Positions 47,408 through 59,632 of a DNA stretch of 64,000 bases are shown here, in pieces. Both the position numbers and the translations under genes were made by a program. This DNA comes from Polyodon spathula (Eukaryota > Chordata > Actinopteri > Acipenseriformes > Polyodontidae), in NCBI RefSeq assembly GCF_017654505.1, contig NC_054538.1:48523489-48587488 (forward strand). Reading direction: 5' to 3'. How positions within the stretch are numbered: the first letter of the stretch is position 1; each line of letters opens with the position of its first letter. The notes beneath the pieces are model-generated. The model was not told the origin of the DNA. It did no database searches and saw nothing but the letters and a program-made list of their open reading frames with translations.

Positions 47408-47639
47408 GCTGCATTAACTCGTTAACTATCATTAAATGCATTAAATTGTCAATAGTGCTACCTTTTGCAACTTAAATTCACTGACAACATGTTGACTCGA
47501 ACTCAGTCTTCAAACAAATCCTGCATTCAAAATAAAAAAAACAACAAAAATAAAAAAGCACTATCATATAAAGCATTCTCCCATGAACTTGCTAAGATTA
47601 AAAAAATAAATAAAAAAAAAGATAACATATAGAATACTG

Positions 47640-47965
47640 TATATTATATATACAGGCACTTTATAGAATAGTGTGTACTCCTGTATGTATAGGTAACATA
47701 TAGGATATTGTGTACTGTATATACAGGTAGTTTATAGAATAATCTGTATTCCTGTATATACAGGTAGTTTATAGAATAATCTGTACTCCTGTATATACAG
47801 GTAATTTATAGAATAATCTGTACTCCTGTATATAGAGGTAGTTTATAGAATAATCTGTACTCCTGTATATGCAGGTAATTTATAGAATAATCTGTACTCC
47901 TGTATATACAGGTAATTTATAGAATAATCTGTGCTCCTGTATATACAGGTAACTTAGAAAATATT
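47640..47965. repeat. 37-bp minisatellite, about eight units
   Basis: GAATAATCTGTACTCCTGTA-type units start at 47737, 47774, 47811, 47848, 47885 and 47922 with exact 37-bp spacing; more divergent units flank them. Most units hold the perfect 14-bp palindrome CCTGTATATACAGG. Confidence 0.93.
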
Positions 47966-48056
47966 GTGTACTCCTGGCCATCAGGCTGTAGTTAATCAGA
48001 AAGTGGGGGCCGCGGGACACACAACACACATCTGACTAAAATACAAAATAAAATAA

Positions 48057-48711
48057 CTCCCTCTCTATAATGCACATATAGTGAAGCAAAAATATAACTT
48101 TCCATGTATTAATCATACGTAAAGCAACATGTAATCAACGCTATATTTTTTACAAAAAAAATAGGTAACATTACCACTCGTGGATAATTTTAAGTAGCAG
48201 TTTTGTAAATTGTAAATTAAAGGCGGTTGAAAGTTCAGTTTGAAGTAACAGACAAGCAAACCAGGTGTGAGAAGGAGAGCAGGTTGGGGGAGGGTAAGAG
48301 GGAATGGGCTCGCCCCAGGTTTGGCTAATGGCGCTCTGGCTGAAGCGAAGCTGAAGCGTCTCGTCTCCCGGAGAAAGCTGAAGCTTCTTTCGCAGCAAAA
48401 AAGTAAATACATTAGGAAAGATAACCACATAATAGACCTAACATTTATTTAGTTCTAAAATGCATGTTGAATAAGATGTCTTTGTTATAAAGTGCCAGCG
48501 CAACTTTTCTTCAGTTCAGATACTGTATCAAAAGCCAGAGATAGAAACGGAAGTTAGACTGAGAAGTTGTTTACAGTTTGAACAATGCTGTTACTGTATT
48601 TACTGTAGAAATATTGCATGAATCACTAGTATAGGGACTTGGGAGACCTGCTGTAGGAGTGTTATGTCCGATGCGCGTTATAACCGAGAGCCTTATAGCG
48701 AGGGAGCACTG
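48057..48711 (-). mobile_element. Tigger/pogo-type element, internally deleted (copy 2)
   Basis: The right edge on the minus strand reads CAGTGCTCCCTCGCTATAAG, ending at a TA (48712-48713). The left edge has CTCCCTCTCTATAATGCAC (48057 onward), a decayed partner of that terminus. The interior shares with 45380-46318 the blocks AACAGACAAGCAAACCA, GGCTCGCCCCAGGTT, AAAAAAGTAAATNCATTAGG and TGCTGTAGGAG. No transposase remains. Confidence 0.75.
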
Positions 48712-48713
48712 TA

Positions 48714-51243
48714 GTCCATAAGATTTGTTTTATTTAGTTTTTGTAGTAATAAATTACTCTGCTGTTAACTTGCTGAGCACACTGCTACAGTTTTGTATTT
48801 ATAAAAAAATGTAAATACAAAAAATGAAGGCAGAAAACTGTGACAATCCCGCTTTTCCCGGGATGTCAGGTAACCCAGTACAAAGTCTTTTGTTGTACAC
48901 AAATAATTTGTTTTGATATTTTTATAAAATAAGAAACAAACACTAAAAGCCACAAACAATGTTTTTTCTTTCTAAAAGAACGACAAACAAAAACCTTTAC
49001 CAAAAAATCAAAGCCTGCCGCGACATGCTGTTGGTATATGCCAGCGTTATTGCTGAAACCCTCCTCTAACCAGGTTGCAGCATTATTGCAGCTAGTCCAC
49101 AATGTATCATGCAAATTAGGTTGCTGCAACCTAGTGGCAACAAGGTTGCAAAAATTGGTAGCAGCTAAGGCAGGAGTAGGATCCACAAAAGCCTGAAATG
49201 GATTTCAGTGAAACATACAACCGTACACAGGTCGTCGCTTGAAAGGGAAATCTCAGTTTAGTGTTCAGTCCTTCAGTCTGCTTCGATCCAGGTAGTACCC
49301 GTGTCCATATTTTACAGTTCTCCACAGCGGGAACTACAATGCATAGTTTGAGCATGCCAACATTCTGAATCTTGCACTTGCACACAACTGTATTACTTGC
49401 ATGATTTTAAAAAAAGCAGTGCTGGTGTGTGCCTAAGGGATGCGGGTACCCATGTTCGTGCGAGCCTTGCTTTAGATCCTGTGTGTTGAGGGGGAATATG
49501 GGTCCACAGACTTTGGGCTCGGTAAGTCTAAACAGGAATTTTAATAAGATTCAGATCTAACATGAAGCCTGTTAATTGTGCAGTACTGCCATGACTAAGT
49601 GGGTGGAGGTTGGAGGTAGAGAATGAGTGGAGAATCATCCCTATTCTCCAATAACAATCTTGAGTAGGGAGCTTGCATAGTTGTTGCAAAATTTAAATGT
49701 TTAATGATGTTTCAATGTAGAACACATGTTGGTTCAAAACAAATACATTTATTTAAAGGCTGAGTGATTTTACTAATGTATTTGGGCACTCGTAAAGAAT
49801 ATTCACTGATAAATTCAAGCCCTACTGTACGTATATATCTAGAGAACCACTTATCCACTTGTGAGGACATTTTCTAAGACCATCCCCAGCACGTTATATT
49901 GTAACAGACAACCGCTATACCCCAGATCCTATCAATAACTTGTGCTAAAGGGAATCTCCTTTGTAAGTTTAATCAAAATAAATAAGCGGTTTGATGGACA
50001 ACCTCTATACACAATGTAGAGGGGTTTTCTAATTGTCATTTTAAGCTTGCTAAGGACATTCTATTTTACAAGTTATTGATGGTCTAATATCTGGGGATAA
50101 TCTGATAATGCAGGTTGTCTGTCTGTGTCACACTTATTTCTATGTTGCTGAAGTTGGGATGAAACTAGCTAAAGACATTAACAGAAATTATTATTCATAT
50201 AAAAGTGGGCGTTTCATTCATTCAGCATATGTTGGATGTAGGTCATCATGGTAACTTTATGATACTGGTGGATCTAATATTATCTCTAGTCAGAAGAAAA
50301 GTCATTGGCTTGTTTTCTGTTTTAATGTAGCTGTTTAAAATTACTTTGAAGTTTCGTTGATGCAGATATAGTTGGCTGTGCCTAATCAGGATACTGGTAT
50401 TGAATACTGATACTGAATTAGGATTGCTGCTTAAATGGGATACAACTCTGGGAGACGATTCTTCCCAATGCTATTTATGTTGTTTATTTGGGACGTCACT
50501 TATTTTAATTTGGGTAGTGTTTTCAAATAAGTAACAGAGATCGCTTTTCAGAGCAAGACAGGTTGCGTAGCACAGTGCAGTGAGTGCTTGATTATGCTTT
50601 GACTTGAGTAAATTGCATACACCATGTTTAACTCTTGAAGAAGGAGGAGTCTCCTGTGGTTCCTCAGGCTGCTATTGCAAAGAAAGTTGGTGTGTATAAA
50701 ATGATCTCAGATTAACAGGTACAGTAACTTTGAGGCATCTATAAATATACAAATTGAGCTACAATTCAGGTTCTAGGAGTCAAAATGAACTTGAAACCAT
50801 ACCTCGTGACGTTAATGAGTTAATTCATGGCATAACTCATTGTTGGATAGAAACATTGTACTGTAACATAAAGGAATGTGTGGGCTAATGCAGCATGTGG
50901 AATGTTAGACTATTTTTAGACATTTAAATAAACAGGTGTTTCTGGTGTGGAATGGTGAACTGTTTTTCAGGAGGGAACAAAGAGAAACTTCTGTTGAAGA
51001 TTCCTTATCAGCATAGTGATTCAGGGTCCTTGACAGCCATTGTATGTATTTTTTCTGGTTTGACCTTTTTTTTTCTTTTTTTACTGGTATTTATTAAAGC
51101 CAGAATAATAGGGTGATCAAGTCCAGCTTTTTAGCCACCAAGTCATAATGGTTTCAAAATTGAGTGCGCTCAACTGATAGAAACCAGTAGGCAAACACTG
51201 CACATTTCAAAGACCTGTTCTAATTCTGACTTTTACCTTAAAT
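48714..51243. other. Intronic DNA, nothing recognised
   Basis: Chance frames only. No repeat family recognised. Confidence 0.4.
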
Positions 51244-51305
51244 GGGGGGGGGGGGGGGGGGGGGGGGGGGGTGCCATGGCACTACAATTAAGTAGTGCCA
51301 TGGCA
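51244..51305. repeat. Poly-G28 tract followed by a perfect 14-bp hairpin
   Basis: Twenty-eight G (51244-51271), then TGCCATGGCACTAC (51272-51285), AATTAA loop, and GTAGTGCCATGGCA (51292-51305), perfect inverted arms. Each arm itself contains the palindrome TGCCATGGCA. Confidence 0.93.
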
Positions 51306-52570
51306 AAATAATCATCTTTTAATCCAGCTGTGGCTATGGAACCTGAAACAAGTGATGTGATTGGTCAATGTCTGTATATAAGATGTATCCTTTTCACAAT
51401 AAAAATCACTATGCTGTCAGAATTTTCAGCCTTGACCAACTGTCTGAAAATATGTCTCTTAGTCTGAAGATACTCAACTACAAACAATAATGAATGTTGC
51501 TATTAACATAATTTGGTGTAAAGGGATGTCCTGTTACTGACTGATATTTTCAATATACTATTATGGAAAAATATAAACATTATTTGGTGTATAGTAGATG
51601 GTGTCAACTACTAAAAAAAAATCTATTTGCAAAATAGTATTTACTATTTTTTATTTAAAATACATTACTGGCAACCTATTTTCTCTGTGTATTTAGATAG
51701 ATTTGTTGACCACTATTACCAATTTAAATAGTTTCCAACCCTTTCAGGCCCAAGCATTTTTCAGTAGGATGCTTCCCCAGGACCAGGCGTTGCTAAAATA
51801 ACGGTAGAGTATGAGCCCTCATTGTATATGAGACTTTTTCTTTTGTGCGCCTCGGAATACTGTTCTTTTAATAATGTCTAGGTAAGGCTTGTTAAAACCT
51901 TGCTTTGCCACTGTGGGGAGACCTTTTTAAGTGCTTCTAAGAACCTTTTTTAAATAGATTCTATATTCTCGCTTTGCAGACTTTCTGTTTTGTCATGTAA
52001 GCTGTGAAACGTGTATTGAAAATTAGAGTTTGCAAAACAATACGGCACCGGTATTATAAACCGTAATTTACAAATTGATTTGATCAGAAGGGTTAAAAAA
52101 TGAGCTCTTTGCAAAATGCTATTAAATGTTTCTTTGATCTTGAAAATGATGCCTCTTCCTCCCACATCACCTTGACTTTTATATAGCCTACTGTCTGACT
52201 GCGACAAATTAACACCTGCTTTTCAGAGTTCTTAAAATAATCACGCAAGTACGAGGCCCGCAATTACTGGCAACTTGAATAAATTAGACAGAATATTTAA
52301 TACTTAATTTACAAAATCCCCTCCCAATTTTAGTGGTTTCATTCAGAAATGCCCCAGAATTACATATGCATATACAGAATTACACATGCATCAAGAGCAC
52401 ACAGAGACATTGCCCCAGCAAGTCACGTATTAATTGTGTGTTTATGCCATTGCATGTGTTTTATAAATCCCATCCAAGAATTCAGAACCCTCAGCGCCCG
52501 TTTTACGGTTGTAAAACATGCACAGTCCTTTATAAATCTGGGCCTAAATACTCCTATCAGTGATGTCACA

Positions 52571-52571
<1 letters not shown>
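51306..52571. other. Intronic DNA, nothing recognised
   Basis: AT-rich with chance frames only. Confidence 0.4.
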
Positions 52572-52603
<32 letters not shown>

Positions 52604-52644
52604 AAGTGGGGGGGGGGGGGGGGGGGTGGGGGGGGGGGGGGGGG
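52572..52644. repeat. Interrupted poly-G tract
   Basis: A run of 31 G, then TAAGT, 19 G, one T and 17 G. Frames across it give only polyglycine. Confidence 0.92.
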
Positions 52645-53103
52645 AACGTCAGTCTCTCCCCTGTCTATTGATGTTTCAAGACTCTATTGCAAAGTATGGT
52701 GGCCCTGTAAGTCATCAAAATGAAGTACTTTTTTTTGTCATGTTTACACAATCGCTGTCTAGAAACCCACTTCAGTATGATCCTGGTCCTTAAAGAGTTA
52801 ACTATTTTAATCATCCCTGTCTGGTATCTGTTGCTTCCAACACTTGGGATACCATGTAACCCTGTCATTTTATCAACACCCTATTAAAGTTGCAATAGTT
52901 TATGTCTCCTGGCGGGAAAGTTAAGCCTGATGCTGTTTATTCATGAAATCTACCTCACTGACAGATTATCTTTCAGCAGTGTCAATCAAAAATGCATCGT
53001 GGAGAAGAGGGAGACTTTATTTTTCTACTTTGTGTTTTTATTTTTTATATCATTTAAGATGTTTCATTTGGCTTTCATATTAGTGGTACACTCTCTTTTG
53101 AAC

Positions 53104-53108
<5 letters not shown>
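52645..53108. other. Intronic DNA, nothing recognised
   Basis: Region between the poly-G and poly-A tracts without recognisable features. Confidence 0.4.

Positions 53109-53140
<32 letters not shown>
53109..53140. repeat. Poly-A tract (32 bp)
   Basis: Uninterrupted A run. No SINE or LINE body recognised upstream of it. Confidence 0.95.
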
Positions 53141-53142
<2 letters not shown>

Positions 53143-53889
53143 GAAATATATATACAAAGGGCAGCCTACAGAAATACATATTCAAAATCTCTTTTGTTTT
53201 ACCAGATATTTAAGTAACCGTGTACATTATTTGTCTTTTTTTTCACTATTAAAGACCAGTATTAAATGGTTGGTTAACAGATTGTACTGTTGAAACCCAG
53301 AAACGTAATGCATCCAACTGTTAAGCTCATATTCTGACAGACATAGCACAGATGTGAACTCGTTTTTATTTAAAGCCACTGCATCAGCTTGAAAGGATAC
53401 TACAAATAAGACATGTTTTATAAGTTTTTTTTTTTTTTCTAGAAAGCATCTGCTTTGGCACAACCTTTGCTAGTTTCTTTATTTGTATTAGTTACATTGT
53501 GATATCATGCGGCCCAGTCTTACAAACAACTATTAAAAAAGGTCAGGGGTATTTGAGTCTCTTTTTTCCCCTCAGTTGGTAGCATGTGATCTTGTTTTGT
53601 AACCTGTGGTTAATAATACAGCCAGAGCTGACATGACACAGACCAGTAAAGCTAATCACTTGCCTAGTCCATGTGATGAGGCTAGACACTGTGTCTCCCT
53701 GGCTTGCTAGAAAAGCATTGAGGGGGGGAGGCCATAACCTGACTTAACCTCTCCTCTCCAGGGGTCTGTGTTCATAAACCCGCTGGTTGAGTTGCTAAAC
53801 TGGGATGTTTACTACCGTCTCAGATTTGATCAAGGTGGAAGATGTTTTTACAAAGAGACACCACACACAGTAACCGGAATTGTGGAAGT

Positions 53890-54015
53890 TTGAGATACTG
53901 AAATCTGTTGTGTAAGAGACACTGAAATCCATTGTATGAGATACTGAAATCCATTAAGAAATACTGAAATCCGTTGTTTTAAGAGATACTGAAATCCATT
54001 GTTTAAAGGTACTGC
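53890..54015. repeat. Degenerate tandem of GATACTGAAATCC
   Basis: Five units at about 53892, 53916, 53938, 53959 and 53983, each close to GAGATACTGAAATCCATTGT with variable spacers of a few bases. Confidence 0.85.
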
Positions 54016-54669
54016 TGGATTACAGAAGATAATATTGCTGCTAATGTGAATCCATCATATTTGGACAATTTTATTGGAAGCAGTGAGTCCACCTCACAAA
54101 TGTCCATACACACTATTTCTATCAGACCCCAAATAACATACACAAAGTTATAGTTTATTATAAAACGGATTGTTAGAATACTGCATGCTGATTATTCCAT
54201 CAGTGTTCCAAGCCGTTACAATATCCAGCACAGTGTCACGATTAGGAACTACTTGGGAACAAAAGCAAATCACTGCACCATCAAAATCAAAGAAAACAAC
54301 TGTCAAAATACCTGCTGTCATGGAAGATACTGAAGAGATCAGGGTGTCTTGTCATATCTTCCAGTTTTTGTTAATTTGCACTACAAAAGACTGTTTTGGT
54401 ATTGTATTTGTAGTACATACCAGTGATTTTCTGTAACGTTGGTCGGACCCAGTTGTCAGTTTTATTTTCCTAATTTTAGTTGGTATCAGACGTCTTTTTG
54501 TTAAACCGACTCTTCATTTAATTTTGGCTATTTTTATATTTTTCGATAGTATTTACATTATTACACGCAATGTCTTAACCATCCGACTCGCCTTTCTTCA
54601 CTGTTTCTTACTACCACGCACGCACTCACTAGCTTTTCAGGTACAAAATCTTTCAAAAAGGTAAATGTA

Positions 54670-56307
54670 CAGTGGCTTGCGAAAGTATTGACCCCCCTTG
54701 GCATTTTTCCTATTTTGTTGCCTTACAACCTGGAATTAAAATGGATTTTTTGGGGGTTTGTATCATTTGATTTACACAACATGCCTACCACTTTGAAGAT
54801 GCAAAATATTTTTTATTGTGAAACAAACAAGAAATAAGACAAAAAAACAGAAAACTTGAGCGTGCATAAGTATTCACCCCCCCCCCCAAAGTCAATACTT
54901 TGTAAAGCCACCTTTTGCAGCAATTACAGCTGCAAGTCTCTTGGGGTATGTATCTATAAGCTTGGCACATCTACCCACTGGGATTTTTGCCCATTCTTCA
55001 AGGCAAAACTACTCCAGCTCCTTCAAGTTGGATGGGTTCTGCTGGTGTACAGCAATCTTTAAGTCATACCACAGATTCTCAATTGGATTGAGGTCTGGGC
55101 TTTGACTAGGCCATTCCAAGACATTTAAATATTTCCCCTTAAACCACTGGAGTGTTGCTTTAGCAGTATGCTTAGGGTCATTGTCCTGCTGGAAGGTGAA
55201 CCTCCGTCCCAGTCTCAAATCTCTGGAAGACTGAAAAGACTGGTTTCCCTCAAGAATTTCCCTGTATTTAGCACCATCCATCATTCCTTCAATTCTGACC
55301 AGTTTCCCAGTCCCTGCCGATGAAAAACATCCCCACAGCATGATGCTGCCACCACCATGCTTCACTGTGGGGATGGTGTTCTCGGGATGATGAGAGGTGT
55401 TGGGTTTGCGCCAGACATAGCGTTTTCATTGATGGCCAAAAAGCTCAATTTTAGTCTCATCTGACCAGAGTACCTTCTTCCATATGTTTGGGGAGTCTCC
55501 CACATGCCTTTTGGCGAACACCAAACGTGTTTGCTTATTTTTTTCTGGCCACTCTTCCGTAAAGCCCAGCTCTGTTGAGTGTCCTGCTTAAAGTGGTCCT
55601 ATGGACAGATACTCCAATCTCCGCTGTGGAGCTTTGCAGCTCCTTCAGGGTTATCTTTGGTCTCTTTGTTGCCTCTCTGATTAATGCCCTCCTTGTCTGG
55701 TCCGTGAGTTTTGGTGGGCGGCCCTCTCTTGCCAGGTTTGTTGTGGTGCCATATTCTTTCCATTTTTTAATAATGGCTTTAATGGTGCTCCGTGGGATGT
55801 TCAAAGTTTCGAATATTTTTTTATAACCCAACCCTGATCTGTACTTCTCCACAACATTGTCCCTGACCTGTTTGGAGAGCTCCTTGGTCTTCATGGTGCC
55901 GCTTGCTTGGTGGTGCCCCTTGCTTAGTGGTATTGCAGACTCTGGGGCCTTTCAGAATAGGTGTATATATACTGAGATCATGTGACAGATCATGTGACAC
56001 TTAGATAGCACACAGGTGGACTTTATTTAACTAATTATGTGACTTCTGAAGGTAATTGGTTGCACCAGATCTTATTTAGAGGCTTAGTTGCAAAGGGGGT
56101 GAATACATATGCACGCACCACTTTTCCGTTATTTATTTTTGAGAATTTTTTGAAACAAGTTATTTTTTTCATTTCACTTCACCAATTTGGACTATTTTGT
56201 GTATGTCCATTACATGAAATCCAAATAAAAATCCATTTTAATTCCAGGTTGTAAGGCAACAAAATAGGAAAAATGCCAAGGGGGGTCAATACTTTCGCAA
56301 GCCACTG
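54670..56307 (-). mobile_element. Full-length Tc1-type transposon (1638 bp, family 5)
   Basis: Both ends begin CAGTGGCTTGCGAAAGTATT and the inverted terminal repeats (54670-54750 and 56227-56307) are identical by eye over about 80 bp. A TA duplication flanks it (54668-54669 and 56308-56309), the standard Tc1/mariner target. The transposase gene lies inside on the minus strand. Near-identical ends indicate fairly recent transposition. Confidence 0.93.
54896..55894 (-). pseudogene. Tc1 transposase, broken (one frameshift, two stops)
   Basis: Encodes a DD34E-type cut-and-paste transposase. The N-terminal frame 55535-55894 holds the paired-like helix-turn-helix (MKTKELSKQVRDNVVEKYRS ... IPRSTIKAIIKKW), the GRPPKLTD hook and a second DNA-binding half. 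The catalytic residues are all present in their blocks: [23 protein letters not shown] and [14 protein letters not shown]. Damage: an A run near 55548 has one base too many, shifting the frame after VARKK; a stop follows the GHQ codons near 55430; a stop replaces a residue after NLKELE near 55007. It ends ... [12 protein letters not shown]. Otherwise full length (about 330 codons). Confidence 0.9.
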
Positions 56308-56309
56308 TA

Positions 56310-57440
56310 ATATAGAAAAAAACTTGAAATGAAATTAATACCACAAAACAATCAGATTGGGCTGTTAAATGCTTAAATGACTGTCTGTGGAAAAAAAAAG
56401 CACCAACAAAGCACGGTAAACTCGCTTGCGCTGTTTGGTATACGCAGAGCCAATGGGAGTGAATTACCTAGCAACAGTGCTGCATAGATATGCTGGAAGG
56501 CAGGCATCCCACAGATATACAACTAAGCAAGTTTTTTTTTGATAGTTATTTAAAGTCTTTATTTAAAAAAAATGAATTGCTTTTACTGAAATAAAAGAAA
56601 TTAAATAAATTAATGTTTTCCTTGAATGTTATTTTTAGTTCATATGGACTAGTTTCTGTTGTGGAAGGTTTTACCTCAATGTTAATAAATCTTTAGAAAC
56701 TATATAGATTTCTCCCTTCTTTTTTTATAAAATGTGTATAAATCACAGGTACAGTGCCTTATGGCTTAAGTATCCTGGTTTGTTATAGCCTGTTACAATA
56801 ATAACTATGACTATGGATAAGACCCGTACACTTCAATTCAGTCAATATGCCAATAAAATGCAAACAAAATAATCAAAGAAAACAAATTTCAATTAATGCA
56901 CAGTAAATGAAGCTACCTTAATAAATCTAAACTGACCTGCTCACAGAAGCCTCTAATTTAAAGTATCTTCCAGTTCACTAAGACTCCAAATGGTAGGCTA
57001 CAATGTCCCTTTGAATCCAGGTGTTTTGTAAGCATGGTCTTCTTCAAGTCTGGTTGGTCCACACAGCTTCACCTTATTCCAGTTTCAAAATGGTTTGGGA
57101 CCTCAACTTACGTTTAATTTTCTTTCAGTACTTTTGCATTTGGCTGTTTTATTTGGTTTATTAGGTCTGCATTAAGTTTACACAGAGTATTTTAACAGAT
57201 CCTACAGACTTAGCAACTTTTTTTGTTTATCTCAAACTTTGAGCTTCAGCTTTTCACTTCTTAGGATGCATTTTTTAACAAAGGATTAAGTTAGGGTACG
57301 CCAGCTGGGTGCTTGTGTGTGCCTCCAGTGCTTGAAGCACCAGCACCTTTCATCAACAAACCATTTTAGAAACCTGAAAAGAAAACAGCCCCAGCCATCT
57401 GGACACCCAAACTAAGTATGAAACCACCGTTTTCCCTACT
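56310..57440. other. Intronic DNA, nothing recognised
   Basis: AT-rich, chance frames only. Confidence 0.4.
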
Positions 57441-57443
57441 GAG

Positions 57444-58722
57444 GGCTATCAGAATCAATCCGCAAGTCTCTTGACACAGGGGTTCTACTGATAGACTGGA
57501 GAATTGCAAAGTTAATACTGATCCACAAAAAGGGAAACAAAACCGAACCAGGTAACTACAGACCAATAAGCCTGACTTTTATTATATGCAAACTTATGGA
57601 AACTATAATAAACTCCAAAATGGGGGAGGGAAAAAATACCTATGTGCTAACAGTATCCTTGGAGACAGTCAACATGATTTAAGGAAGATCGTATATAACT
57701 AACCTGCTTGATTTTTTGGGGGATGCAACATCGATAACATCAACAATGGATAATTGCAAAGCGTATGACATGGTTTATTTAGATTTCCAGAAAGCTTTTG
57801 ACAAAGTCCCGTATCAAAGATTAATTCTCAAACTGAACGCAGTAGGGATTCAAGGAAGTGCATGTACTGTACATGGATTAGGGAGTGGTTAACATGCAGA
57901 AAACAAAGTACTGATTAGAGAAGAAAGCTCAAAATGGAGCGAGGTAACCAGTGGTGTACCAATTAGGTCTTCTGCTATTCCTAATCTACAGTACTGACTT
58001 CTGGTGTAGTAAGCAAACGTGTTATATTTGCAGATGACACAAAAGTAGGAGGAGTGGCAAACACTGTTGCAGCAGCAAAGGTCATTCAAAATGATCTAGA
58101 CAAGATTCACAACTGGGCAGACACATGGCAAATGACATTTAATAGAGAAAAGTGTAAGGTACTGCATGCAGGAAATAAAAATGTACGTTATAAATATCAT
58201 ATGGGAGATATTGAAATTGGAGAAGGAATCTATCAAAAAGACCTAGGAGTTTTTGTTGACTCAGAAATGTCTTCATCTAGACAATGTGGGGAAGCTATAA
58301 AAAAGGCCAACAAGATGCTCAGCTATATTGTGAAAAGTCTTGAATTTAAATCAAGGGAAGTAATGTTAAAACTGTACAATGCACTAGTAAGACCTCATCT
58401 TGAATATTGTGTGCAGTTCTGGTCACCTCGCTATAAAAAAGATATTGCTGCTCTAGAAAGAGTGCAAAGAAGAGCGACCAGAATTATTCCGGGCTTAAAA
58501 GGCATATCATATGCAGACAGGCTAAAAGAATTGAGTCTATTCAGTTTTGAACAAAGAAGACTACGCAGCGACCTGATTCAAGCTTTCAGAATTCTAAAAG
58601 GTATTGACAGTGTCGACCCAAGGGACTTTTTCGACCTGAAAAAAGAAGCAAGGACCAGGGGTCACAAATGGAGATTAGACAAAGCGGCATTCAGAACAAA
58701 AAATAGGAAGCACTTTTTACAA
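57444..58722 (+). mobile_element. CR1 LINE, longest 5' extent, 3'-truncated
   Basis: Reaches further 5' than the other copies: WRIAKLILIHKKGNKTEPG and NYRPISLTFIICK are the reverse-transcriptase finger motifs. YLDFQKAFDKVPYQ (motif A) follows, a damaged motif B (SGVP then frame loss) and QMTQK where FADDTK is expected, in a shifted frame. The second half is open (58054-58794, 246 codons) but diverges from CR1 after KNRKHFL at about 58722. 3' UTR and tail are missing. Confidence 0.9.
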
Positions 58723-58976
58723 TTAAGGGATGTTAATATGAACCGTCTACATACAGAAAAGTGCTTGACCTCCCAAAAAGTCCCGCCCACTTAGTGCTTA
58801 AACTGCCAATGCTTTGTAAAAAATGTGGTCTCATTTCAGTTTTATCTGCTGTCGGCATTGTTCGATTTGGAATTTTAGTAAAATGTTGGTTTTGGTTCAG
58901 TTTGGGAAAATCATTCTATTCCTAATTTCTCTTGATAGTGAGCATTAAAAAAAAAGACTGAAGGAAAGGAATTATA

Positions 58977-59285
58977 TAACACTATGTAACACAATTTTTG
59001 TTCCTGGGTAGTAAGTGTTATTTCCTAAGTGCTTATGCCTCAAAAGTATAGAAAATGGCTATTATTCCCCACAAACTTTGCATTTGTGACCAGGACAGTG
59101 ATATTTCAAAATATCACTATTTTCAATGGGAAAACGGGCAAATGTGCGTCTTCGTTCAAATAAAGTCAGAAAAAAACAACATATGAATCCAAATTAACAT
59201 GTATTTATACTAAAGTAATACAAAAATGACTACAAAAGATTTAGAAGCGAGTAGTTTTTTGAGATTTACGATTATACTGTATTTA
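58977..59285. repeat. Unclassified 320-bp dispersed repeat, copy 2
   Basis: Same orientation as 37783-38103 and nearly identical apart from the T run and a few substitutions. Begins at AACACAATTTTTGTTCCTGG, ends near GATTATACTGTATTTA. Confidence 0.88.
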
Positions 59286-59632
59286 GATGTAGTAGTATAA
59301 ATAAATACCCTATTGGTGTAACCTCATTACAATATTTACCTTAGTGGTACAGTACTGATTATATTTACTCAGAATATAATCTTTTTGAGCTTGTTGCTAC
59401 AATGTACACTCTGAGGGTACCATTGTTTTAATGCGATGCAGGGCCAACCTAATTCTAAAACTTCACACACGCACACACAGAAGATTGTTATGGTCAAAAC
59501 AGTAAGTTATAGTTAGGGATTCTACTTTTCAGTTATAACTGATAAAACCCGATAAAACAACCCCGATACAAAAATAAATAAATTGATGGATAGCCAATAA
59601 ACACCGGAAAAACTACTGCAAATGTAGTAATA

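Noticed and set aside
47640..47965. CRISPR-like array of palindromic repeats
   Set aside because: Repeats are contiguous tandem units without unique spacers, in a vertebrate intron.
52349..52793. Glycine-rich open frames
   Set aside because: Again the result of a poly-G tract; no start context, splice sites or similarity.
54170..54436. Candidate for the next ENAH exon
   Set aside because: Translation lacks the expected TGPTLPRQNS-like linker start and no acceptor fits a phase-1 entry.
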